From the NCBI GenBank assembly GCA_903930725.1, contig CAIYZW010001022.1, positions 1-12,820 on the forward strand: a stretch of DNA of 12,820 bases, in the 5' to 3' direction. Origin of the DNA: an uncultured Bacteroidota bacterium (GTDB lineage Bacteria > Bacteroidota > Bacteroidia > Bacteroidales > 4484-276). A program made the position numbers and the translations under genes. The notes beneath the pieces are model-generated. The model made no database searches, was not told the DNA's origin, and saw nothing but the letters and a program-made list of their open reading frames with translations. Position 1 is the stretch's first letter; each line of letters begins with the position of its first letter. Positions 6,657 through 12,820 of this stretch are shown in pieces.

Positions 6657-9125
6657 ATGATTATGAAATTTTTACAGCACCATGCCGGCACTGCCCTGGC
6701 TTATCGGGAAAAAAACTTCACTTTCACCGATCTTCTCCAAAATGTAAATTGTTATAGCGAAATCATTAAACCGTTTCATCCTCAAAAAGTGATGATATTT
6801 TCGGAAAACAGGCCGGAATGGATTTTTACTTTTTATGCTGCATGGATGCAAGGCGCTGTGGTGGTTCCAGCCGACATTATGTCAACTGCCCCGGAGCTTA
6901 AATACATGATCGAAGATTGCAATCCCGAGCTGGTTTTTTGCTCTGCCGACAAAAAAAATATCGTTGCCAGCGCTATCCAAAACATCAAAAATGCACCCGA
7001 ACTAATTGTTTTTGATGACCTCCGAGACCTTCAATTAACCAATGAGGTTGAGGAAGTTGAGGTTAAAGACATGGAAAAAACGGCCGTAATAATTTATACT
7101 TCAGGTACTACCGGCAGCCCAAAAGGTGTAATGCTTTCGTTTGTAAACCTTTTTGCAAACATCAAAGCGGTTTCCGAAGACATCAACATTTTTGCAAGCG
7201 CCGAAACAACCATGATATTATTACCGCTGCACCACATTTTCCCGCTTATCGGCTCGATGGCTGCACCACTCTATGTTGGCGGAAAAGTTGCCATGTCGCC
7301 ATCACTGGCCACCGAAGATATTCTTAACACCCTTCAAAAGCATAAAGTCAGCATCATTATTGGCGTTCCGAGGCTTTATGCATTAATCCGTAAAGGTGTG
7401 ATGGATAAAATCAGGGCACAAAAACCCGCACGTATCCTTTTTTCGCTTGCTTCAAAACTCAAGTCACGGGCATTTTCGAAAAAAATATTTAAGGCTGTTC
7501 ACCAGAAATTTGGCGGAAATGTAAAATACATGGTTTGTGGCGGTGCCCCACTCGAAATTGAAGTTGCCAACGATTACAAAACTTTGGGATTCGAGATGCT
7601 CGAAGGTTACGGAATGACCGAGGCTGCACCCATGATTTCGTTTACTCGCCCCAATAATTGGAAAATTGGTGCTGCCGGACAAGTTATGCCCGGAACTACA
7701 GTCGAAATACGTGATGGCGAAATTGTTGCCTCTGGCAAAAATATTATGCAGGGTTATTACAACCGCCCCGACGAAACTTTGGAAGTTCTTCGCGATGGAT
7801 GGCTCTACACAGGCGATTTGGGCGAAGTTGACAAGGATAATTTTGTTAAGATTACCGGAAGGAAAAAGGAAATTATCATCCTGTCGAACGGAAAAAATGT
7901 AAATCCTGCACCACTCGAAACCATGCTTATCGAAAAAATTGAAGGCATTGCCGAAGTGGGAATTTTGATGAACAACGACAAGTTGCACGCACTGATTCTT
8001 CCCGACACCGCAAAACTCCAGGCTAAACAAATCACCGATATTGCGGCTTATTTCAGGAATGAACTGAATGAAAATTACAACAAAGAAGTTTCTTCGTATA
8101 AAAAAATAAACCGGTTTACGCTCATCAATCAGGAATTGCCACGCACAAGACTGGGAAAAATCCAACGTTTTAAATTACAGGAAATGCTTGATGCGCCTAT
8201 AAAAGCTGCCGCCAAAAAGCACGAACATTCCTTTGAAGAATACGATATTTTAAGCACATATCTTAAAGAACAAAAATCGGTTGAAGTTTTGCCCGACGAC
8301 AACCTCGACTTCGACCTCGGCTTAGATTCACTCGATAAAGTTGGCCTGCAAACCTGGCTCGAAAAATCGTTTGGTGTAGAAATGAAAGTCGAAAATCTGA
8401 TGAATTTCCCGTCGGTACTAAAACTTGCCGAATACATCAGGGATAAAAAAAGTAAACTTCATTTTGAGAAAACCAACTGGGCGGATATCTTAAAGGAAAA
8501 GGTAAACATCCGCTTTCCGGGCTCCTGGTATTTTAGCCAGATGACTCTAAAAGCATCGAAATATTTTTTTAAGGTTTATTTCAGGATGAAGCACACAGGA
8601 CTGGAAAACATCCCAAACACCGCCTGCATCATCGCACCAAACCATCAAAGTTCGTTCGACGGATTTTTCATTGCATCGGTATTAAAGCGAAAAACCTTTA
8701 GCAAAACATATTTTTACGCCAAAGAAAAACACATCCGCCAACGTTGGCTTAAGTTTCTGGCAACACGCAACAACATTATTATTGTTGACCTTAATAACGA
8801 TTTGCGGCTTTCGATACAAAAAATGGCCATGGCTTTGCAAAATAACCGTAACATCATCATTTTCCCGGAAGGGACGAGGTCGCGTGATGGTTCGATGGGA
8901 CAGTTTAAAGAAACTTTTGCCATCCTAAGCCGTGAACTTGGCGTGCCGGTTGTGCCCGTTGCCATTAATGGAGCGTGGCGTGCTTTTCCGTCGGGAAGCT
9001 ATTTCCCACGGCCATTCAGGCAGGTAACAGTTAATTTTCTGGCTGCCATCCAGCCTGGCGATCAAAGCTATAAATCGCTCAGTGAAGCTGTTAAAAGCAG
9101 GATTCAGACAAGACTTGCTTCCTAA
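6657..9125 (+). CDS. Three-domain fusion: acyl-activating enzyme, acyl carrier domain, PlsC-type acyltransferase
   Basis: An 822-residue protein. Residues ~10-510 are an adenylate-forming (AMP-binding) domain: P-loop-like YTSGTTGSPKG (147-157), GYGMTEA (317-323), YTGDLG (384-389), GRKKE (401-405), and the C-terminal catalytic lysine K501 in LGKIQRF. Residues ~525-600 form a carrier domain with DLGLDSLDK (553-561), where Ser558 is the expected phosphopantetheine site. Residues ~620-822 are a 1-acylglycerol-3-phosphate acyltransferase (PlsC) domain: the HX4D catalytic motif NHQSSFD (His663, Asp668), FPEGTRS (736-742) and VPVAI (766-770). All key residues are intact. Inferred role: activate a fatty acid as acyl-AMP, load it on the built-in carrier and transfer it to a lysophospholipid or lysophosphatidate at the inner membrane. 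This resembles E. coli Aas in function, but Aas has the acyltransferase first and no carrier domain. ATG 6657 or 6663 may be the start; no Shine-Dalgarno site helps decide. Confidence 0.92.
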   Translation: MIMKFLQHHAGTALAYREKNFTFTDLLQNVNCYSEIIKPFHPQKVMIFSENRPEWIFTFYAAWMQGAVVVPADIMSTAPELKYMIEDCNPELVFCSADKKNIVASAIQNIKNAPELIVFDDLRDLQLTNEVEEVEVKDMEKTAVIIYTSGTTGSPKGVMLSFVNLFANIKAVSEDINIFASAETTMILLPLHHIFPLIGSMAAPLYVGGKVAMSPSLATEDILNTLQKHKVSIIIGVPRLYALIRKGVMDKIRAQKPARILFSLASKLKSRAFSKKIFKAVHQKFGGNVKYMVCGGAPLEIEVANDYKTLGFEMLEGYGMTEAAPMISFTRPNNWKIGAAGQVMPGTTVEIRDGEIVASGKNIMQGYYNRPDETLEVLRDGWLYTGDLGEVDKDNFVKITGRKKEIIILSNGKNVNPAPLETMLIEKIEGIAEVGILMNNDKLHALILPDTAKLQAKQITDIAAYFRNELNENYNKEVSSYKKINRFTLINQELPRTRLGKIQRFKLQEMLDAPIKAAAKKHEHSFEEYDILSTYLKEQKSVEVLPDDNLDFDLGLDSLDKVGLQTWLEKSFGVEMKVENLMNFPSVLKLAEYIRDKKSKLHFEKTNWADILKEKVNIRFPGSWYFSQMTLKASKYFFKVYFRMKHTGLENIPNTACIIAPNHQSSFDGFFIASVLKRKTFSKTYFYAKEKHIRQRWLKFLATRNNIIIVDLNNDLRLSIQKMAMALQNNRNIIIFPEGTRSRDGSMGQFKETFAILSRELGVPVVPVAINGAWRAFPSGSYFPRPFRQVTVNFLAAIQPGDQSYKSLSEAVKSRIQTRLAS

Positions 9126-9163
9126 CCAAAAAAATATGATCGAAATCTGATCCGCATCAAAAC

Positions 9164-9195
9164 AAAAAGCCGCTCATTAATAAAGCGGGTTTTTT
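9164..9195. terminator. Bidirectional intrinsic terminator between the fusion gene and flavodoxin
   Basis: CCGCT (9170-9174) pairs with AGCGG (9184-9188) around a 9-nt loop. After one G/G mismatch the stem extends through AAAAA paired with TTTTT. A run of six T follows on the plus strand and an A run precedes, so it can work in both directions. It lies 39 nt after the fusion gene stop and 22 nt beyond the flavodoxin stop, between two convergent genes. Confidence 0.75.
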
Positions 9196-9216
9196 GTTTG
9201 AGGTAAATGCGTCTTT

Positions 9217-9720
9217 TTAAACAAATTCCTTCTTTAAGCCTTCAACCCATTTGGTAACACGCTCAACCGTGAGTTTTGTCTGATTATCTTCGTCAATAAT
9301 CAGTCCAACAAACTTTCCTTTTTTCAATGCTTCTGATTCATCAAACAAATAGCCTTCGTTAGGCCAGGCGCCAATGACGGTAGTTTTTTTTGCGATTTTC
9401 TCGTAAATTTTGCCAATACCATCAGCAAAACTATCGGTGTATATTTCCTGGTCGCCCAGACCAAAAAGTGCCACTTTTTTACCCTTGAGGTCGGCTTTTT
9501 CGACTACTTCCATAAAATCTTCCCAATCATCCTGCATGTCGCCAATGCCCCAGGTTGAAGTCCCGAAAATTAGGTACGGGAACTTGTCCAGGTCTTTAAG
9601 GCTGGCATCTTCAACATTTATTGTGGTGGCAACATCTTCACCAAAGGCATTTTTAATGAGGTCGGCAATTTTTTCGGTATTGCCGGTTGATGAGCCGTAA
9701 AATATTCCAATTTTCTTCAT
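9217..9720 (-). CDS. fldA: Long-chain flavodoxin
   Basis: A 167-residue soluble FMN-binding electron carrier. The FMN phosphate loop is GSSTGNTE (residues 9-16), directly after the first beta strand KKIGIFY. The two aromatic residues that normally sandwich the flavin ring are W57 (STWGIGD) and Y94 (DQEIYTDSFADG). The inserted segment near residues 115-140 and the total length mark it as a long-chain flavodoxin. The protein is acidic, as usual. Flavodoxins replace ferredoxin in low-potential electron transfer, for example with pyruvate:ferredoxin oxidoreductase, and in many bacteria are induced by iron limitation; no Fur site was recognised here. It is a single-gene unit on the minus strand, divergent from the histidine kinase gene and ending at a shared terminator. 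ATG 9720 is unambiguous, because the FMN loop starts nine residues in. Confidence 0.96.
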   Translation of the reverse strand: MKKIGIFYGSSTGNTEKIADLIKNAFGEDVATTINVEDASLKDLDKFPYLIFGTSTWGIGDMQDDWEDFMEVVEKADLKGKKVALFGLGDQEIYTDSFADGIGKIYEKIAKKTTVIGAWPNEGYLFDESEALKKGKFVGLIIDEDNQTKLTVERVTKWVEGLKKEFV

Positions 9721-9774
9721 ACAATCAGTTTTATAATGATTACGATAATGTTAAGTCATGTTTTGAATTAACAA

Positions 9775-9782
9775 CAAAAATA
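9775..9782 (-). promoter_or_regulatory. fldA: Possible -7 promoter box for flavodoxin
   Basis: On the minus strand TATTTTTG matches TAnnTTTG exactly. Transcription would begin near 9768, giving a leader of about 48 nt. No TTTG is seen at the proper upstream distance, so the -33 element is missing or degenerate. The surrounding AT richness makes chance matches likely. Confidence 0.4.
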
Positions 9783-9902
9783 ATTTAAAATATTAATTAA
9801 TGCTTCTGAAAACATATTTTCGAAAATCTTTGTTCAATGCTGGCATGTTAAATTAAATTGCGGTTTTAGCGAATTTGGCTCTTTATGATGGGTAAAATTA
9901 AT

Positions 9903-9910
9903 TATGTTTG
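9903..9910 (+). promoter_or_regulatory. Possible -7 promoter box for the hybrid histidine kinase
   Basis: TATGTTTG matches TAnnTTTG exactly. The nearest upstream TTTG (9874-9877) is 25 nt away, longer than the usual 19-21, so the -33 assignment is doubtful. If used, the leader to ATG 10044 would be about 127 nt. Confidence 0.35.
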
Positions 9911-10043
9911 CACTTTTTGGCAGCAATTTGAAAACAAAGGTATCATCAGGCAGCAGTAGCAAAATGTTGGGGATTCGTGTGGAAAATAAACGATATTTGG
10001 AGGAAATATTTCCAATAACATTTAATACCGGATTTTGGAGAAT

Positions 10044-12590
10044 ATGAGTAATAACTGGATCGAAAAAGTTTCTGAAGCTATTCTGGATAAACAATCCCGG
10101 ATTTTATCATACCGGATTGTTAAATTGATCGTTCCATTTATTTTATGGCTGGCGGTTACCATCTTTTTTTATTCAAGGATGGTCGAAAAGCAATCATATT
10201 ATGTGAAAACAAAGGCTGTCCGGATGGTCCAAAACTATGAGAATTTGCTAAAAAGCAAACAAACTCTCAGTGATTTCATCATCAATTACAACGAATATTT
10301 ATCCAATTTTAAGGACGAAGTTTCCAAATTTCATCCTAACGACACTACCACACTTAACCTCAAATATCTTTTGCTTACCCCTGCTTACAAGCAAATCGAG
10401 ATCAATCAAAATGTTTATTCTACAAAACCACTCGATTTCGGGCAACTTGCCCTTACTTTTAATTTGGAAAGTAAACAGATTCTGAACCAACCTTACGATT
10501 ACGAAAAATCGGCCGAAGTTACCTCACAGGATGCTTTTTTGGTTCCGTTGGATGTTTTTCATTTTCGGTACGATACAATGATTATTTCGTACTCGGTCCC
10601 CGATATTGTTACTGAGTTGAATAATCTAAACGAAGAAGAATATTTTTATCTGCCTCCGGTGGACGTTTCCGGAAAATTTGAAATTAGCGCCAGAATTGTT
10701 TCTTCAAATAATCATCTTTATAAAAAGATAACTCCGTTGCAGAGCGATTTTATCAGCAACCAGATAAACCAGCACGCTGCCAATAAACATCCTGGAAATA
10801 ACTATTTTAGCCAGCGAATTAAGTTGGATGAAACATACTTTAACTCCATTTTCGTCCCGGTTTACGACCTCAATAAAATGTTTTCGGGTTACATTTTCAC
10901 CTATTCGCTCGATGGTTATTACGTTTTTTACTTTAAGGAGTTTTTAAAACGTACCATTGCTGCATCATTAAGCCTGATTATCATATTTTTCCTCTATTAT
11001 CGAAATTTCGATTACCAGAAAAAGCTAAGGCTTCAAAATATAGCCATCCGCGAGGATCAGGAAAACCTAAAAAGAGCCAAAGAAATTGCCGAAAATGCCA
11101 ATTTGATTAAAAGTGAATTTTTGGCAAACATGAGCCACGAGATACGTACGCCAATGAATACTGTGCTTGGATTTACCGAAATATTGGTAAACCAGATTAC
11201 TGATGAGCACCACAAAAAATACCTTGCCTCGATAAGTGCTGGAACCAAGAATTTGCTTGTTCTCATCAACGATATCCTCGATTTATCTAAAATTGAAGCA
11301 GGCAAAATGAAAGTGCTTTACGAGCCAGCCGATCCACGTGTTATTTTTAGCGAAATCGAAAGTATTTTTTCGGAAAAAGTAAAAGAAAAAAGCCTCCGGT
11401 TCACTGTTGACATACCTGATAATATGCCAAAGACTTTGCTCATTGACGAAATCAGGTTCCGACAGATACTTTTTAATCTCATTGGAAATGCCATAAAGTT
11501 TACCGAAGCCGGATTTGTAAAAATCACCACCAAAGTTGTAAATGCCACCCAGAATGATGCCCTCATTGACCTTGTTGTTGAAGTGGAGGATTCAGGTATT
11601 GGGATTGAACAGGAAAACCATGAAGATATTTTTAATGCATTTCAGCAGCAGGATGGTAGAATAAACAAAAAATATGGTGGTAGCGGGCTTGGTTTATCAA
11701 TTTCAAAAAAGCTGGCCCAACTTATGGATGGCAGCATTTCGATTTCGAGTATAAAAGGTAAAGGCAGCATTTTTACGCTTACACTTCGCGATATCGAGGT
11801 AATTGATTCGTTTACAGAAACACAGTCCACGATTCCGGCAAAAAATAATCCACTTGCTTCCAGGTATAATTTCCACAATGCCACCATATTGATTGTTGAT
11901 GATGTTGAACAAAACAGATTTTTGATAAAGGAGTTTTTGCGAAAGTCGAACATTTCCATTTTGGAAGCGACCAATGGGAAAAAAGCCGTCGAATTAGCCT
12001 GTCTGAATAAACCCGACTTGATTCTGATGGATATCCGGATGCCTGTAATGGATGGTTACGAAGCCACGGATATTTTAAGAAATAATCCTGAAACTGCCAA
12101 AATAACAATCATTGCTTTAACTGCTTCGGTGATGGAAGAAGAAATTAAAAAAATTAAATCGCGTGGTTTTAATCATTTTCTCCAAAAACCAATCAAGTAC
12201 GCCGAATTAACCGAAGCATTGGCTATGTTTTTGAGCCACGACAAAGAAACTCCCAAAAACCCTGTTACCGAAACCCAGCAAAGGATTGAGTTATCTTCAA
12301 ATGCCCGTGAGCACCTGAACGAGATCATCGAATTACTAGAAAACAATATGCTAAAAAAATGGGAAAAAGTAAAAAGTGGTGGTTTTATTGATGAAATTGC
12401 TAATTTTGGAAATCAAATTAAAAACATGGGACATGAATATGCCTTTGAAAGTCTTGTTACATACGGTCTCAAATTAATCGAATCAACTGAAAGCTTTGAT
12501 GTTAATACAATGAAAAAAACACTAAATGCCTTTCCCGGACTTATTGATTCGGTTAAAAACATTGCCAGAAATCAGGGGGAAAATGAATAA
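10044..12590 (+). CDS. Membrane-bound hybrid sensor histidine kinase with receiver domain
   Basis: 848 residues from ATG 10044, which follows a TGGAG site (10036-10040) with a short 3-nt spacer; a TTG at 10035 would add only three residues and overlap that site. Domains: membrane helix ~28-43; an extracytoplasmic sensor part ~48-297 of no family I recognise; membrane helix ~303-319; a helical linker; HisKA with SHEIRTPMN and phosphorylated His365; HATPase_c with N box NLIGNAIKFT (478-487), G1 DSGIGI (516-521) and G2 GGSGLGLSI (545-553); a receiver domain ~612-730 with Asp619/Asp620, phospho-acceptor Asp663, Thr693 and Lys715; and a C-terminal helical tail (~750-840). The kinase and receiver residues are intact, so autophosphorylation and internal transfer to Asp663 are expected. 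The signal sensed cannot be inferred. The stop overlaps the start of the next receiver gene, implying cotranscription and coupled translation. Confidence 0.95.
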   Translation: MSNNWIEKVSEAILDKQSRILSYRIVKLIVPFILWLAVTIFFYSRMVEKQSYYVKTKAVRMVQNYENLLKSKQTLSDFIINYNEYLSNFKDEVSKFHPNDTTTLNLKYLLLTPAYKQIEINQNVYSTKPLDFGQLALTFNLESKQILNQPYDYEKSAEVTSQDAFLVPLDVFHFRYDTMIISYSVPDIVTELNNLNEEEYFYLPPVDVSGKFEISARIVSSNNHLYKKITPLQSDFISNQINQHAANKHPGNNYFSQRIKLDETYFNSIFVPVYDLNKMFSGYIFTYSLDGYYVFYFKEFLKRTIAASLSLIIIFFLYYRNFDYQKKLRLQNIAIREDQENLKRAKEIAENANLIKSEFLANMSHEIRTPMNTVLGFTEILVNQITDEHHKKYLASISAGTKNLLVLINDILDLSKIEAGKMKVLYEPADPRVIFSEIESIFSEKVKEKSLRFTVDIPDNMPKTLLIDEIRFRQILFNLIGNAIKFTEAGFVKITTKVVNATQNDALIDLVVEVEDSGIGIEQENHEDIFNAFQQQDGRINKKYGGSGLGLSISKKLAQLMDGSISISSIKGKGSIFTLTLRDIEVIDSFTETQSTIPAKNNPLASRYNFHNATILIVDDVEQNRFLIKEFLRKSNISILEATNGKKAVELACLNKPDLILMDIRMPVMDGYEATDILRNNPETAKITIIALTASVMEEEIKKIKSRGFNHFLQKPIKYAELTEALAMFLSHDKETPKNPVTETQQRIELSSNAREHLNEIIELLENNMLKKWEKVKSGGFIDEIANFGNQIKNMGHEYAFESLVTYGLKLIESTESFDVNTMKKTLNAFPGLIDSVKNIARNQGENE

Positions 12591-12819
12591 TAGAAGTTTT
12601 AAAATACTTATTGTTGACGACATACCTACAAACATCCAGGTTCTTGGAAGCGTTTTACGTAAAGCCGGGTACGAAGTTGCCTTTACCGACAACGGACAGG
12701 ATGCCATAAATAAAGCAAAAGCAAACCGGTACGACTTATTCCTGCTCGACATCATGATGCCTAACATGGATGGCTTTGAAGTTTGCAGTATTTTAAAAAA
12801 AATGCCCGAATCAAAATAA
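12583..12819 (+). CDS. Response-regulator receiver domain, cut short at the window edge
   Basis: ATG 12583 lies inside the last codons of the kinase (8-nt overlap) and is preceded by AGGGGG (12574-12579). A longer in-frame ORF from 12526 would place 19 extra residues inside the kinase gene and lacks family support. The visible 78 residues match the first two thirds of a receiver domain: ILIVDD (Asp12, Asp13), GYEVAFTDNGQDAI, and LLDIMMPNMDG with the phospho-acceptor Asp56. A TAA at 12817-12819 then interrupts it, one base before the window ends. A full receiver needs ~120 residues, including the beta4 Thr/Ser and beta5 Lys, which are missing. Either the gene is truncated or frameshifted, or there is a sequence error in the A-rich tail. 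Many kinase-linked receivers of this kind carry an output domain, which cannot be seen here. Confidence 0.75.
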   Translation: MNNRSFKILIVDDIPTNIQVLGSVLRKAGYEVAFTDNGQDAINKAKANRYDLFLLDIMMPNMDGFEVCSILKKMPESK

Positions 12820-12820
12820 A

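Larger units (their letters stand above)
9721..10043. other. Divergent intergenic region between flavodoxin and hybrid kinase genes
   Basis: This 323-nt AT-rich region has no credible gene of its own; the minus-strand ORF across 9834-10094 has no family features and runs into the kinase start. It contains a TAnnTTTG box for each flanking gene (9775-9782 on the minus strand, 9903-9910 on the plus strand). Between them is a perfect 12-bp palindrome, ATTTTCGAAAAT, at 9816-9827. No riboswitch or terminator structure was recognised. Confidence 0.6.

Noticed and set aside
7464..8165. Long minus-strand ORF (233 codons) opposite the acyl-activating domain
   Set aside because: It lies wholly antisense to a gene with intact motifs, and its product shows no family features and a skewed Phe/Asn/Ile composition typical of a shadow frame.
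6657..9125. Naming the fusion gene aas
   Set aside because: Domain order is reversed compared with E. coli Aas and a carrier domain is inserted, so orthology is not supported.
9834..10094. Minus-strand ORF of 86 codons in the flavodoxin/kinase gap
   Set aside because: It overlaps the kinase start and its ribosome site, has low-complexity composition and no recognisable features.
12526..12582. Longer N-terminus for the terminal receiver gene
   Set aside because: The extra 19 residues lie within the kinase coding region and are not part of a receiver fold; ATG 12583 with AGGGGG upstream fits better.
1..12820. Mobile elements, tRNA genes, CRISPR arrays, defence or toxin-antitoxin systems
   Set aside because: No transposase, integrase, cloverleaf, spaced repeat array or known defence motif was seen on either strand.

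Overview
The window reads as a chromosomal segment of a Bacteroidota bacterium, probably of the Bacteroidales/Marinilabiliales kind. Four signals support this: a secreted protein ending in a type A sorting domain of the type IX secretion system (T9SS), the T9SS component PorT, promoter-like boxes of the Bacteroidetes form TAnnTTTG, and weak or absent Shine-Dalgarno sites. DNA is moderately AT-rich with AT-richer intergenic regions. No tRNA, rRNA, insertion sequence, integrase, phage gene or CRISPR array was seen. This looks like ordinary core genome, and I did not find a clearly new multi-gene system.

Layout. 1-913 (+): the C-terminal part of a cell-surface or secreted T9SS substrate whose start lies before the window. 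953-997: a strong hairpin flanked by A and T runs, able to end transcription from both sides. 1071-5705 (-): five closely packed genes (gaps 30-46 nt), transcribed in the order class I aminotransferase, heptose-7-phosphate kinase (hldA type), menaquinone methyltransferase (menG/ubiE), porT, and a conserved-looking protein of unknown function. A well-formed promoter lies just before the aminotransferase. 5892-6413 (+): a small membrane-anchored protein of a Bacteroidota family (DUF7935-like). 6657-9125 (+): an 822-residue three-domain lipid enzyme with an adenylate-forming acyl-activating domain, a carrier-protein domain and a PlsC-type acyltransferase. 9164-9195: a second two-way terminator. 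9217-9720 (-): a long-chain flavodoxin. 9721-10043: AT-rich divergent promoter region. 10044-12590 (+): a membrane hybrid histidine kinase with its own receiver domain. 12583-12819 (+): a response-regulator receiver overlapping the kinase by 8 nt, which stops after 78 residues, one base before the window ends.

How the genes fit together. The minus-strand cluster mixes envelope and housekeeping functions: LPS heptose precursor synthesis, menaquinone for anaerobic or microaerobic respiration, and export through T9SS. The T9SS substrate at the left edge is a possible client of the PorT-dependent system, but it is a separate transcription unit. The fused acyl-activating/acyltransferase enzyme probably feeds fatty acids directly into phospholipid. 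The kinase and the following receiver are probably one signalling unit whose stimulus cannot be read from the sequence.

The points most worth a second look are the unusual domain order of the acyltransferase fusion, the receiver domain cut short at the right edge, the kinase's C-terminal helical tail that looks like a phosphotransfer domain without its histidine, and the unknown last gene of the porT cluster.
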